Origin: Manis javanica
Taxonomy: Eukaryota; Chordata; Mammalia; Pholidota; Manidae
Reading direction: 5' to 3'
DNA: 64,000 nucleotides
NCBI RefSeq assembly: GCF_040802235.1
Contig: NC_133167.1
Location: 13,260,501-13,324,500, forward strand
Shown: positions 1-12,872 of the stretch, piece after piece
How positions within the stretch are numbered: the first letter of the stretch is position 1
Layout: every line of letters starts with the position of its first letter
Made by a program: the position numbers and the translations under genes
The notes under the pieces: generated by a model
Databases searched by the model: none
Told to the model about the DNA's origin: nothing
What the model saw: only the letters and a program-made list of their open reading frames with translations

Positions 1-1545
1 GCTCATGTGATTGCCTGACTCCATAGCCTATTTATCTGGTCTGAAGCCTGGGAATTCAAATGGAAGAGGGACGTAGCTGAATATGTTTACAGAAACGGAA
101 GCCTTTTCTACATTTTCCAGTGACCCAACTTAGCCAAACCTAGCCTGCAAAAGCTCAGCAAGGAGGTGAATTGAAAGTTAAACCAAAAGTTCAAGAAAGC
201 CTTTTCTCCCAGTTATGAGTCCATCATTTTCCAATCTGTTAAAATATTCAGAAACCTATTTAAAAATATTTCATATATGTTAAAATGGTATCATAAAAGC
301 TGGATGAGCATGACTGGGGACTTACTATGTAATTATGATCAAACCTTAAGGCAAGCAGTAAAATCAGTTATTAGGGAACAAATTAATTACCCTTTAGCTG
401 TGCAAACATGGGAAAGTAACTTCTCTGAGTCTGTTTTTTTACTTTAAAATGAGAGATTTGATAATCTGGCCTCAGCAAATTTTTTCAGCTGTCACATTTT
501 GGTTTTAACTGACCTGGGTTGTTTCTCTCATTTTAGCGATCTCTAATAAACTTTTATAGTTTCCCTACTTGTTCCTCTATATAGTACTTTGATCTAAGAA
601 ACAGAGAGAATCTAATCAACATTTACTGTGGCAGAAAGAAGATTCAGGGACAACTGTAAGATTAATGCTATTATTTTTTTAAAAGTATTGTTGATTTCCC
701 ATACTCTTTTTCTAACTACCTCTAGCTTTTTTTGTATTTCCAATTTAAATTTAATTTGATGAATAAAATTACTTGAACTATATAGTGTTAGAACACCTGA
801 TATTTTCTAAACTTTTGAATGTTATTTGTTCTGTGTGCTTCTGTCTTGAAGAATGTGTCATTGGGAGTTCATGGTGCTTAGTTAAAGGCATTAACAACCG
901 CCCTATCTTTGTATGATCCTGAGGCCTCTTTCAGAGGATCTTCACACTTTAGTCTCTAGAATGATAGATGTGGTTGCAAAAATGCTGAAATTCTAAAAGT
1001 AAATCTTGGTCAGGTTTATGATACAATTACATAACCCCAAAAGTGAGGGTTCTAAAACCCTCATTGCAGAGGTGTCCTTACCCCTGCTGATTATACTGTA
1101 TGGATGGACCAATACACTGAATTTTTGAAGCTGCTCTCTGCTGCCCTCTCTAATGTGGGCAAGTAGTTTGTGGAAAGTTGTCTTTTGTGGTTGACCAACC
1201 TGAGGCAACAGCAATGATATGCAAGTTATTTATTATCTGTATTTTTAAAGAATTGTTTATTTCCACTGAATGGCAGCAAAATTAAGGATTTTTTAGATTC
1301 TCTAGTTACATGGGTTGAATCAGGGTGAGCCATATATACATTCTTGTTTTGGTCTGACCAGTAATTCCACTTGTACAAAATCTTGCTTCACATTATACAG
1401 TAGAGTGAAACCGGGTGTCAGAAAAATAGAAAGGCTATTTTAAGGCTATGAAGGTCCTAGCCAATTTGCAAAATGGCCCTTGATTCTCTCCTACTGTGGT
1501 GGTGGTGGAGGGAGGCGCTCTTTTTTCATCTTTAGCGCTCTTATC
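1..1545. other. Unassigned AT-rich sequence
   Basis: I see no gene, RNA gene or recognisable repeat here. The sequence is AT-rich with short homopolymers and only short, unrecognised open frames. A very old, decayed repeat cannot be excluded by eye. Confidence 0.5.
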
Positions 1546-1549
1546 CATA

Positions 1550-1990
1550 ATGTAGGTGTGGCATTGGCTGCCTGTGTTAGATTGCAACAATGACTACAAA
1601 TTCTTCCCTTTTCTCAATCCTCACGCTTTGCAGTGTGACTTTGAGCTCCTTCCTTTATCAGTGAATTCCATTGCTTCAGTCCTTGCATCTGGATTGATCT
1701 TGTGACTCACTTTGACCAAAGGAACGTTGTTGGAAGCAACATTGTTCTAGTGCTTAGCCCAGAACCAAAAATATTTTTCATGCATCCACTTGCTCTTGAA
1801 CTCCTGTGTTCATCATTTGAACAAACTTGGGCTAGCTTGCTGTAGGATAAGCCCATATGGAGAATTCAGCCCAGTTATTGCAGCGAAAACCCAAGAAATG
1901 TGACACAAAGCGGCCTAACATGTCCCAAACTAGCCTAGTTTGACGCCCCAGCTTCAACTCCAGTGTTGTACTATGTACTCTAAGGGAGTA
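1550..1990 (+). mobile_element. MLT1-type (MaLR) LTR, diverged
   Basis: The phrase for a cytosine-poor MLT1 LTR is readable: a segment close to TTGTGACTCACTTTGACCAA, followed by sequence resembling the 'gggctagcttgctgtaggat' part of MLT1 LTRs, then the 'gcccagtta' region. It is old, with many substitutions, and the edges are unclear. The 103-codon open frame on the opposite strand (1832-2143) overlaps the repeat and has no recognisable domain, so it is not called as a gene. The family call rests on memory of the consensus. Confidence 0.6.
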
Positions 1991-3715
1991 CCCAGCAGTG
2001 TACCAAGCAAATACCACAGCTGGGAACAGTGTACTTTTCACTTGTCTTTTATACACTTTAGATTTTTCTATATTCCATCCCATCAGAGATGGATTTGATT
2101 CTAACTCCAACTCATCGTGTTTTGAAACAATGCATAAGGGCAATGTGATTCAGTAGGATGATAAGGTCCACTTGAAGCTTTCAGGGGTCTGTGTGGACAA
2201 GAATGACATCTTTGTTACTGGTTCCCTGATGGATGACTACTTGGGGCTTGTGAGCTGAACACTAGAACCTCCTATCTTACTTGGTCCATAGTGAGGAGGT
2301 ATGACTGTCATGCTTCTGTGTTGTCCAGAGGCCCAATCTGGCTGCTGTAGGGGAGACAAAGAAAGTTCCTTGTCCCCAAAAGACATGTGGATCTGCTTGC
2401 CATTTAGCAGCAACTTCCAGATCTTTAACTGTGTTTTCTAACCATAAAACGTCCTTGGTTCTCAAAACAAAGAAACAAACAAACAAAACCCCTAACAGTT
2501 TTAGACAAACAATAAATATTTTGCAGTATTTGGTGCATGACCTTATTTTATAAAACAAAGATGTTTATAAAATTTTGACCCCAGGTGCCTCTTCCTGAAG
2601 TTTTATACACCCTTTAATAAATACAGTTTTGTGTGACCTAGACAGTTTCTAGATCCATTCTCTGTTTAACTTAAAGCTTGATTGTACCTTTAATTGATAA
2701 CAGAGTAATAGCTCTTTGTTGTGTAGATGTTTGAGGCCTTATGGAATGATTTTGATAGAGTTTTTCTCAAGAGCAGAAAAATACAGTGTTATATTTAAAC
2801 ACATTTTATTTCTCATACTATTTCTATCACAGTCTGAGCAGCAGGCAAATAATGAACTCACTCTTAAATTGATGAAATTCAGTAATAAATCTTAGGCAAT
2901 GAATCAATCTTTCTGTAATATTCAATGGATAATTAACATGCAGTCTTTGCTGCAGAAGAAAACTTTCTGTGTTTTTATGAAAGTAAAAACATTTACCAAT
3001 AAAATGGACTTTTTATTCAAGAGCTGTAAGGCACAGATTCACCACTATTGTAGCATCATAACATTCTTCATGAGAAAAATTAAATTTGACTAATTGGTCA
3101 CATTTACAGCCCATGCAACATTTGCACTTAAATTATTAAGCATCATTGATGTTCTAGAATCTCCCCAAAAAAGTCAGAAACCAGGCTACTTTGTGGGCTG
3201 TCAGTGATGACTCATCTTAGACCTGATGACAGACTCAGAAGGCAGAAATCTGGGCTCAGTGTACCTGCTCTGGGTCCTGCTGCTGGAGTGATCTGTCTAT
3301 TAGCAATGTCTGGGTTAAAAGTGATACCCACCACAAAAAGTCACAGAAACTGAAGGCCTTGGCAAATGCCATCCAAATTTCCTGGACAACAAGAGTTTAG
3401 AACATAATTCTAAGACCGAAAAAGACTATGTGTGTTATCATTTTGGAGCAGGTCACATTATGTAGCCATTGCATAATGACACCAACTTTCTAAATACCAC
3501 ACCTGCCCATCCTACAGGACTGGCACAAGATAGCACTTATCTAGTTCTGCAGATTTAAATTCATTTTACTGGTCCCTTGGTTAGAATGGACTGATGCAAC
3601 TGCCATCACTTCTCATTGTATTCCTCAGGTTCCAAGGCCGTAAGTTCTCATACACAAGATCTTAGGTATTTCCCTTAACCCTGATGAACTTCAGGCACCT
3701 CGGTGACCAGCAGTG
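1991..3715. other. Unassigned sequence
   Basis: No gene or clear repeat was recognised. There is a short A-rich run with repeated CAAA steps near 2464-2487. The open frames present (up to 93 codons) show no familiar motif. Confidence 0.45.
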
Positions 3716-3719
3716 GTTC

Positions 3720-3960
3720 AAAGCAAGGGTTTAGGGATGAAAAGTAAGCTTACTGTCGTCTGTTTCCTCACATGTAAAATGGGAATAATAATAGTAATAC
3801 CTACCTCATAGGGTTGTTTCTGTATTAGTGCTTGTGAAATGCTTAGATAGTGTTGAGCATGTAGAAATTGTCTAATTTTTAAGTGATCATAGCTGGCATT
3901 ATAAACAGCATGAAAGTGATAATTTACTGCAGTGTAACTGAGCATTAAATGAGATAATGC
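3720..3960 (+). repeat. MIR SINE fragment
   Basis: The core reads like MIR: 'gtttcctcacatgtaaaatggg' style wording, then 'aataataatagtaatacctacctcatagggttg', then the 'aatgagataatgcacat' step. These are the hallmarks of the 3' half of a mammalian-wide MIR in forward orientation. It is diverged, as expected for a family that stopped moving before placental orders split. Confidence 0.75.
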
Positions 3961-3999
3961 ACATCAAATGTTTAGCATCGATGCCACTCTGCAAGAGTG

Positions 4000-4145
4000 G
4001 TTGCTCGTGGCTGACATTTGCAGCAGAACCATATGTCTGACATTGTGAAAGTACTGTACACAACAACCCTTTGAGACAGGTATTAGAAATGTCCCTATTT
4101 TACTGAGGAAATAATTGAGGAACAGCAAAGTATTTTGACTAAAGT
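4000..4145 (+). repeat. MIR SINE fragment (second copy)
   Basis: Contains the MIR-like series of 'tactgtacacaacaaccctttgagacaggtatta' followed by 'ccctattttactgaggaaa', matching the 'acaaccctatgaggtaggta...attttacagatgaggaaa' module. Forward orientation, lying just downstream of another MIR. Confidence 0.65.
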
Positions 4146-7100
4146 TAAGGAAAAACTGGACATATTAGTTAAGATAATGTGAGCTGCTATAAAGGATAAA
4201 CCCATAGGTCTTTAGTTGCTTAACTTAATAGAATATTTCTCATGTTAAATCCAGAATAGGTGATCTTGGCTACTGGGAAGCCTTCTTCCAAGCAGGAATC
4301 CCAAGATCCGGGTCCTTTCTATGCTGTGGTTCACCAGGTCACTCCCCTTAAGGAGGCAGAAGGGGAAAAAACATGGAGAGTTACACAAGTTTGATGGGTA
4401 AGGCCAAGGTGTATAGTACTTATGTTCATATTTCATTACTAGACTTTAGTTGTGGCCACACTTAAATGCAAGGAGGACTGGGATATATAGTCTAGTGATA
4501 TGCCAGGAAAGCATAGGGTTTAGTAATGAGCAAGCCGTTTCTGCCATGGTGTCAGAGATGAGACTGAAATACAGGGGTTCTGACCCTAAGCAACTGACCA
4601 ATACACTGTCTTTCTGTCTTATCTTTTTCCAAATAGTCAACTAGGAGCTATGCAACATCATTAACAATGCAAGTTGTTACCCTTATCTTTAGTTCAGCTT
4701 TTATAGAGCTGAATCCTCTGCCCTCTAACTCCATTGTAATACAACTTGAATTAAAAATACTTTCTTAGAGCTGGTATCATAAAAAAACAATTTTAGTGAT
4801 ATGACTCACAAATACTCTGTTTATTTGTCTCTTGAAATGCCTTAGTATTAGATCAACATCTTCCATTCAACAAAATTCACTCATTGAATTTGCTATCTAC
4901 TGGGCATCTTTATATTTCTCCTGTTACTATCTACTAAATATTAAGTTGACCTCTTCCAAAATTTCACTTTTTGAGGCCTTTAACTGAAAAATAGCAAATA
5001 AGAAATAGGGACTGATTTTTTTTTATTATATATTTTAGAAGTTTGCCTAGAATTAGATTGTCCTTCAATTGAAATCACTTCTTCAAAACTGCTTTGGCCC
5101 GTGGATGCCTTAAGTTGTTTGTCAACGTGTAAGAATGTCTAAAATATCATGGGCAAACCATGTCAGAAATCAGATAAGAATATAACACTGAGCTGCACTG
5201 AGTGCTACATCTCCCTAAACAAGTTTACTCAACAAGGCTCTGCAAGGTTATTTGGGGTCTTGTGGGTGAATTTTCAGCCATTTGACCTTCTTCTAACTCT
5301 TCAATAGTACCTTGTGGCAAGAATCAGGACTATCAGGTTAACATTTTGTTCTTGGTAGAAGGTCCCTTGGTTGCCATTCCATGTAAAAGGTGCCTGAGAA
5401 TATTGAAAATTCCTCCTGTTCTAGTGCGTGGCATTTTGGAAAAGGTTACTCCATATGTCATAACAGAGCATAACATCCCTCCAAGGAAGAACAGGCTCAA
5501 ATCTCCATCTAAGTAATGAAGAAAAGAGAAAAACAAGAGGAATAGTTCTTTAAGTTCCTGTGACTGATGGACTTTCAAAAAAGAAATACTGATCGGGCAG
5601 TCCCAGCATTCAGTCCCCACTAAGAGGTGGAATCCCCGGAGATCAGGGAGACGGTCCCCCACTACAGTGTAGGCCAGCTGCTCATGCTTGGTGTTTGGGC
5701 TCTGCTGCTATAAAATGTTCACCCTGCTTTGAATGGGAGGGGAAAAAACCCATATCATCTATGCTAGAGGTGAGAGGCTTCCTCCCCTAGTAGAGGATGA
5801 ATCCAAGAGGCACCTGCCCATACATAGAACATTTCCCTTAGGAATGTTGAGAAAAAAAAAAATCAAGGTGAGAACCAAGGGTCATTTTCAGATACATATA
5901 TATATATATTTTTTTAATCTTCAATTATTGCTACTTATTAGAAATACTCAAAAGTGAGGTTGGTTGACATCATCTGGGAGGAGGGATGTATCACACTGTC
6001 CTCTAACCTGGAGATCCTGACATGCGGTCCTGCGCTGGCCTGGCCTTGCCAGTCCTCATCAGTGTCATGCACACGCCCTCCAACAAGGTCACTGTTGCTT
6101 TCCCTCAGGAAAACCCAGAAGAGTTAAGAGTCATTATAGGTGACTCTCATTCTCACTGGTAATTCAGAATTTGTCATTATTTCCTACTCGAGCCATAAAA
6201 TTCCTAATAACTCATGTTAGGAGGTAATAATTGTGTCTTTTTGGCCAGAGCTCATCCTTAAAAATATCAGGTAGAATGAAAAAAAAAAAAGTGTTGTGTT
6301 AATTGCCCTCCATTTATTTGTCTTTCCCAGTTCCTATCCTGTTTTTTCCAGACAGATGATGCATCTATCTTCAGTACTGGCTTTCTTTTTTATTTAATGT
6401 TATGTGACCTAAATGCCATAAAGTTCTAGTGAAGGGTGGTTTTACCTGAGGTACAACAAGTGTCTGTGGAGAAAGGAGGGCTTGAGACAGATATTTGGGT
6501 CTAGTGGAGCAAGAGGACATCTCAAATTCACCTGTTCAGTTCATCTCAAACCTGTTCTTTCTTCCTGGCTGTTGGCCATTATCTTGAATGGATAGCCAAC
6601 TGATTGAGTCTCAGATGAAAATGGTGAAACGCTTTATACTGATATCTGAAACTAATATTTTGTTGTTAAAAACACAAGACAGTGTCACCATCTCATTTTC
6701 ATATTCCATGAAGTTTCATTCTTGTCATTACAAAAAAGAAAGCAATATCTATCACTATGCAAATAGTGTCTGGTAAAGACAACTGAACCCACCTGATTTT
6801 CTCTTACCCCAGTATTTTGTAGAAATAAGGAACTTCAAATAAGAGGTCTACATGTGAAGAACTGAAACTTCAGTATTTTTATTAATATTTAATGATCATT
6901 TTTGATTGTACAATGAAATAATACTAGAAATAAGAGTGTATCAAAATTTATTTTTTAAAAAAGAGAAAAAAAGTGGGGAAAAATAGAAATCTTTGCTGTC
7001 TCTTATGATTAGAAATGACCACCTATAATAGATACTGTGGTAATCTGACCAGATCTCTTTAGGCTATGTACCCATGTCCCAGTTATTGGGAATAAGCTAC

Positions 7101-7375
7101 TGACAGTTTATAGTTCTATCCCACTGGCAATTGTACTCAGCTGCCAGGAATTGCCTTACCATTTGGGGGCAATCCAGTCAGTTTTACAAAATTCTGGCTC
7201 CATCGCCTCAATTTGGAGTAACTCCAAAGGACCTTTCCAGTTCCAGATCACCCTCTGGAATGACATTGTGGGTCAGCTTTTCTCTACCCAATCCTGACTC
7301 CCTCACTACCCTGTAGGTAGATCTGAGAAGGTTCTCTAATGGCTCTGCAGGCAAAATCTGTCTCTAGGAACCCAG
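4146..7375. other. Unassigned sequence
   Basis: I recognise no gene or clear repeat in these 3.2 kb. A short TA run followed by T's sits near 5894-5915. A 109-codon open frame on the minus strand (5333-5662) has no domain I know and no visible splice or poly(A) context; it is probably chance. Confidence 0.45.
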
Positions 7376-7379
7376 TCTA

Positions 7380-7830
7380 AGAAAGCGTCCTTTAACATTT
7401 TCATATTCTTTTCCAGAGTGTATTTTACAAAATTGAGATCACACCAAATACATGATTTTGTGTTGTCCCTGTTTTAACATTACATTTGGAACGTTTTTAT
7501 CTTGATGATTCATTCCTTTTTAAGTATATGTTATTCAATAATTTCATTGCATTTCAATAGTGTGGCACCATAATTTATTTAGCCACTCTGTAACTGCTCA
7601 ATATTTATGTTGTTTCCAATTTTCCATATTATAAATAATACTATGATAACACCAAACAATTTGATACATATGTCTTTGACCATTTTGGTGTATTTTTCAT
7701 GAACATGTATCATCAGAAGAGGAATTACCGAGTCCAAGAATATAAACTCTGCCAAGAACCCCAAAATAGGTTACTAAATTGCTTTTCAGAGATATTTTTG
7801 ACATTTTTTTTTTAATGGACTTAGCATTTC
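7380..7830 (-). mobile_element. Old L1 ORF2 3'-end fragment
   Basis: Read on the plus strand it shows the inverted L1 ORF2 end: a 'ggcaccataatttatttagccactctgtaactg' stretch, then 'tatgttgtttccaatttt', then 'attataaataatactatgata'. These correspond to the conserved C-terminal ORF2 wording for a serially counted 'isolated A-rich' segment. The matching downstream part ('gaggaattaccgagtccaa') corresponds to the 'ggaattgctgggtcaaa' step. Strongly decayed. Confidence 0.6.
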
Positions 7831-7914
7831 CACTGCCACTTAAGATGGTCTCAGTAGACTCTTTCCAGGATGGAATGTTTATTGTTAAACTTAATTCAAC
7901 TCTGGAGTGTTCTT

Positions 7915-8215
7915 TAACAATGACCTGCTACCCTCAGGTTGAAGTCTAAAGCCGACCTTTTCATTCAACTGTACCCTTCAGGTTTCCTGCACACTGATTC
8001 CTGCACGCTGCTTTGCTGAGGGCCCATGTCATAAAATCTGTGCATCAGCGCTGTGCTAAGCATTCCCCTTACCTTATACTAGAGTGATTTGTAGTGATTT
8101 CAATGATTAATTTCTTCATCTTATCAATCTCTGTATCTTCCCTAGCCCCTAGTATGGGTCCTTGTATATAATAAGTTAGCTGTAAAAATGCTTTGTAAAA
8201 TAATGCATTGTCAGT
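7915..8215 (+). repeat. Possible L2-like LINE fragment
   Basis: The order of wording, with 'ggttgaagtctaaagcc', 'cctgcacgctgctttgctgagg' and later 'cttccctagcccctagtatgg', is loosely like an L2 3' region. The match is weak and could be coincidental. Confidence 0.3.
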
Positions 8216-8619
8216 TGTCATTCATCAGCTTGTCAGCTATAAAATTTGCTCACTTTGCGGCTCAAAGGACCAGGGTAAATCATCACAGTACCACTCAGCT
8301 AATGATGGGTTTTCCTCCATTATGGATGTAACACAGGCAACTATAAACCATTTTGATGGGCAAGTCTTTTGATGCTAATGTGTTTTGTTTTCTATTTTGA
8401 CCCTGATGCCAGTTGACTATTGGTGCTTGGAGAGTTCAAAACAGAAGCCCCAAAGAATATGATATTCTTATTTATTTATTCTAATGTATTTATTTCCATA
8501 AATTTATGATCTTACAGCTATAGTCTTGGACTTACATATTAGTAGTGATTAGTACATTCCTGATGAGGCAGAGCAGAGATGTGGGACAAGCATCATGATT
8601 AACTTTTCCTGCTTAAGAT

Positions 8620-9185
8620 GAAAAATGCTGAGATATAAACAGTATAGTAAGAACAAGAGGGACCCCATCTTAAGGTTAAGATACCATCTTAAAAAGCAGA
8701 CAGTTGAGAGAAGTAAGATTCCTAACATATTCTCTGGGAATCAGACAATAGCCCAACAGCCTATCCTACGGCAGGGCAGGCAGTCTTAACTGCTCTGTCC
8801 CCACTACCTGAGGGTAACTACTATCTTGAAGAAGAACAGGATAAATAAATCCCTTGTGTTGGGTTTATTTAGCAGAATTAGCTGGAGGACTGATAACAGA
8901 GGAGAGGAGGCATGGTGTCTCACCAGAGAGAAGCACCTTGAGACCACAAATCAAGCCTATGCCCAACAAACCCCCCTAGGAGAAGGGTGTCTAGAAAACC
9001 TTAAAAAACAGAATCCCCAAACTCTTCAGTGTGACTCCTTTCTGAGGATGCCCACACTTGCCTTTCTGGAGTGTGTATTTTCAAATAAAGCTTTCTCACT
9101 GCTCAAATTATTGTGGTTTATCTCTTTGCTATTTCATTTTATTTCCAAGTCTTCACTCTGTCTCTGCTTTACTCCTAAGAAGTAG
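8620..9185 (+). mobile_element. ERV-type solo LTR
   Basis: The segment has LTR architecture: an upstream portion starting with TG near 8620, and an AATAAA signal at 9084-9089 followed by the 'gctttctcactgctc' type R/U5 sequence common in retroviral LTRs. A 119-codon open frame (8826-9185) runs through it but has no recognisable domain and is taken as incidental. No primer-binding site or internal sequence is seen, so it is called solo. The family is not identified. Confidence 0.55.
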
Positions 9186-10265
9186 TAAGGGGCTGTAAGA
9201 GCTCAGATTTGGGCCTGCATGTTTCTGTCGCCTGGGTGACCCAGAGGAAACTGCAGCCGTGCGATCTGCTCTTAGTAGTCTGCCTGAAAATCTCCTTTCT
9301 TTGGAAAGTTCTCAGAACATAATCTCTCTCCATCCTATGCTCCGTGGCTCCCTCAAATCCTGGGGTGGTGGAGGCTAGTCCCCACGCTGTGCTGATCCAA
9401 GCCGACACAGGATGCCAGGTGACCCTGGTTTCAGAGTTGGCAAGGGCATCTGCCCTAGGCTGAGAACTTTCCTCCTTACCTCTGCAGTTATGCGCTCTCT
9501 GATGCCTACAAGGCAGCTGCCATTCCCCGCTGTTCTTGTCTTAATGAATTCTTTCCTTACCTACACTCATCTGACCTGTTCAAGAATTCTTTCTCACCCA
9601 GAGTCAAGAACCCTCCCCTGTCCAGGTTGAGGTTTCTCCTAGGGCTTCATCTAGTGAGCAGGAGAGACCTCCCTGGATGCAGCTGCCTGGCAACATTAAC
9701 ATAGCTGAGTAAAATCTAGTGATTTTAACAACTAAGTGAAATCTATTTTGAGCAATTCAAGTCTTCCAGTTCATGCCTGAAGAAGATTAACGAACTAACT
9801 AATTTATGGTGGCTGTGTTCTAGGTCACATGGAACTATATACTAAGTAGTTCTAACCAGATTTTCCCAATATGCATTTTAAAGGGAAAATCCAAACATCT
9901 GTTCTGTTTTCAAGAACATCAAATTTCATTTTCTCACCATGAGTCAGATCTCTAGTTTCTAGACGCTTATTGAGTTCTTTGTAGAAAATTCATACTGGCT
10001 GAAATCCATGAAGCAATTCTAAAACTCCTACACAAATACCCTTTGAAACAAAATAATTAACTTGGTAGCTCCAATGTTTCAGTGTGTAAGCAGACCAATT
10101 TTCTCATACAATACTTAACATCTCTAAAAGTGTTGGATAGTTGAAATTTATTTTTGAAAGCCAGGATTGGGTCTGGGGTATTTTTATCTACAATATTAGC
10201 AGTGGTTATATGACAGTAAAATGAATTTATAGAGCAAAGGCTTTCCACTTTCTTTGGTCCATGAG
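9186..10265. other. Unassigned sequence, locally GC-richer
   Basis: The first 450 bases are somewhat GC-richer than the surroundings and carry a few short open frames on both strands (9175-9408 minus, 9412-9630 plus), none recognisable. Nothing else is seen. Confidence 0.4.
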
Positions 10266-10269
10266 GAAT

Positions 10270-10605
10270 ATAAAACTGTAACTCTGAGGGGGAAATATTT
10301 TCCCAGCCTGGGGCAAATTACCTTTGAAACTGAAATCAGTCAAAAAGAGAAATAAAGTGGAAGAAGCCCATTTATTGCTAACAAGCAGTCGTCCACTTCT
10401 TCTTGCATGTGTCCCTCATGACCTGGCTGCAAAAAGGGACCCCACCCACAACCTCTCTGGTCCAGATACACCCTCACTCCCCCATGTAATCACCTACTGA
10501 TATGGAGATGGACTACTTTTTTCCACCCCCTTGGAAACACCTATTGATATGGAGATGCACTAAGGCCAGGTGAGAGAGTCTAGAAATATTGCAATTTTAC
10601 CCACA
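10270..10605 (-). mobile_element. ERVL-like LTR fragment
   Basis: On the minus strand an AATAAA signal (complement of 10371-10376) is followed by 'tgggcttcttccactttatt', 'ctgatttcagtttcaaagg' and 'aatttgccccaggc', an R/U5 sequence typical of ERVL-class LTRs. The U3 side carries a duplicated phrase, 'cacctactgatatggagatg' and 'cacctattgatatggagatg', on the plus strand. No internal region is visible. Confidence 0.55.
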
Positions 10606-11957
10606 GCTCTCATGAGTCATTTTGTGGTAAATTTAAGACAGGCATGAGTTTAAGACCAAAGGGAAAGAAAGGAAACTCAAAGATAAGAATTTTAATCATT
10701 TTCTCAAAGTGACTTCTGTGAGTCTGCAAACTGCAAGGCTGGAGATTAAATACCTTTACTGCAAACCCCTTAAGGCTCTTTTTCTTGATTTCTGTGCAAA
10801 TGGAAACACAGGCAAGAGAGACAAAAGTTGCCATCAACAATCAAAGTGCTTATGAGAGTAAGGGTAAAAAAAAGAAAAACAGCATCTCCATCCCAGCAAT
10901 GTAAATGGTTGGGATTATAAAATCAAAGTATGATTGTGCTTTAACAATCCAGGCCTATTGGTAAAAATCTTTAAATAGCAGACAATTGCAATTCAGTAAG
11001 TATTACTGCACTACTCTTGCAAGGAGAAATGTGTGGTAAATACAAGATTGTATTAGGAATCTCATATATTTCCTCATATTGATGAGATTTTAAAAAGATG
11101 CTCATAGTGAAAATGTAATATGATTATAGAATGTAAGTTGACTTGCTCTTAAATTGGACAAGTAGGTAAAAATTTGTTTGGATACCAATACAAACCAATG
11201 TAGTATACTGGGGGGGGGGGAGCATACACTTAAACATGAATAATAGATTAAAAAGTAGATTAGATTGAGTTATTTCTTGAAGTTTTAGCAATTAAGAAAT
11301 AACTGCTGGTTTCCACAAAGAACTTCATATTAGTCAAACACATGACAAATAGTATGACTCTTTCATTTAATAGATATCTTAAAATGTGAACAAATTATTC
11401 ATACACTATGTTATGAACAAAATTGTGTTTGGTGGAAATGAGTGTCTAATCATGGCTAACTCACTAGAACATGTATGTCAAATTTGGTTACAGTTGATTA
11501 TCAGACATTCTGAATTTATGGACTTTTGCATTACAAGTGATTCTTTAACATCATTATTGTAAGTCCACTGTTTCTAAGCATTTCAAGTAGGATAGAACCA
11601 AAGAGAAATAGGAGTATTTCAGGGGAAAAGAAAATCTTCCTTCTCTCTTAATCTGTCAAAATTACAGTAAGTACCTACCATTCCCTTAGGATGAACAGGA
11701 AAAGTTATACAGAGGAAGAGAAATTTAAGAATCTCAAATTCTCTTTAGAGAAAAAGGATTTGGTTGATTATAAAAATAAGTGAGATTTATTTTTTATATT
11801 ATTTTATAATTGAATGCTATTTTGATGGAGCATTCATCTAAGACTGACCTTTCAAGAACCCCAGCAATGTACTTCTTTAAAGAATCAGAATATTTACTCT
11901 ATTGCTAGCCAGGATTCAGCTTTCTAACTCCTCTCTCAAAATTCCCTGAAATCTACA
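10606..11957. other. Unassigned AT-rich sequence
   Basis: No gene or clear repeat was recognised. A run of 11 G's lies at 11210-11220, an isolated homopolymer in AT-rich context. Confidence 0.45.

Positions 11958-12035
<78 letters not shown>
11958..12035. repeat. (CA)n microsatellite, about 77 bp
   Basis: An uninterrupted CA dinucleotide run of about 38 units. It is long enough to be highly polymorphic and the longest perfect CA run in the window. Confidence 0.98.
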
Positions 12036-12037
<2 letters not shown>

Positions 12038-12341
12038 AGAGCTCTTATTGATGAAACGAGAAGCGTCTCAATAGACAAAGACTGTATGTTCCAGGAAGCC
12101 AGAACAAAAAAGATTGGAGGAGGGAGACAAATGTGGGAGATTTCTTTGGGGGCTTCAATTCATTTGAAAACAATGTGGTACCTACAGGCAGGCTTAGAAA
12201 GTTGAGGCTTGGCAAAATTTAGCCCTTCAATCCCATTTTAGCCCTCCACACAGAACGGCATATATAAGCCTTCAGGAATTAAGCTATTTGGAATGATTAA
12301 ATGTAAGGCATTAATGACTTGACATTTCATAGAATAGGGGC

Positions 12342-12872
12342 TGTGGTAGGTAGAATAATGACTTTGCAAAGATGTTCATTTCCTAATCCCTGAAACTGTA
12401 AATATGTTAATTTATGTGACAAAGGGAAAATATATTTGCAAATGAAATTAGGATTGCTAATCAGGTAATCTTAATGAAAAGATTATCCTGGGTTATCCAA
12501 CTGGACTCAAAGCAATCACAAGGGTTCTTTAAATGCAGGAGAGTGAGGCAGAGCCATGAGTGTCAGAGAAGGAAATCTGATGACAGAAGAGAGGTCAGAG
12601 TAACACAATGTGAGTGCTTTTAACTCCCACCGCTGGCACTGAAGACATGGAAAAGGAGCCAGAAGCCATGTGATGCAAGCAGCTTCCAGAAGTTAGAAAG
12701 GGTAAGAAAACAAATTCTCTACTAACGCTAGCACATTTTTGCCGGTAGATTGATTTTAACCTAGTGAGACTACATCAGTCTTCTGACAAACAGAACTATA
12801 AGATGTTAAATTTGTATTGTGAAGTCATTAAGTTTTTAGGGATTTGTTATAGCAGCAGTATTAGTTAAAATG
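12342..12872 (+). mobile_element. MLT1 (MaLR) LTR
   Basis: Reads as a complete MLT1-class LTR: it begins with a TGTGGTAGGTAGAATAATG start, passes through 'cctgggttatccaactggactc', 'gccatgtgatgcaagcagc' and 'ttccagaagttagaaagg', and finishes with 'gatttgttatagcagcagta'. It is directly followed by MaLR internal sequence in the same orientation, so it is the 5' LTR of a partial provirus-like element. Confidence 0.8.

Noticed and set aside
5333..5662. 109-codon minus-strand frame considered as a processed pseudogene
   Set aside because: No recognised family, A tail or flanking duplication.
9412..9630. 72-codon plus-strand frame in a GC-richer patch considered as a first exon
   Set aside because: No splice donor context, promoter or familiar residues.
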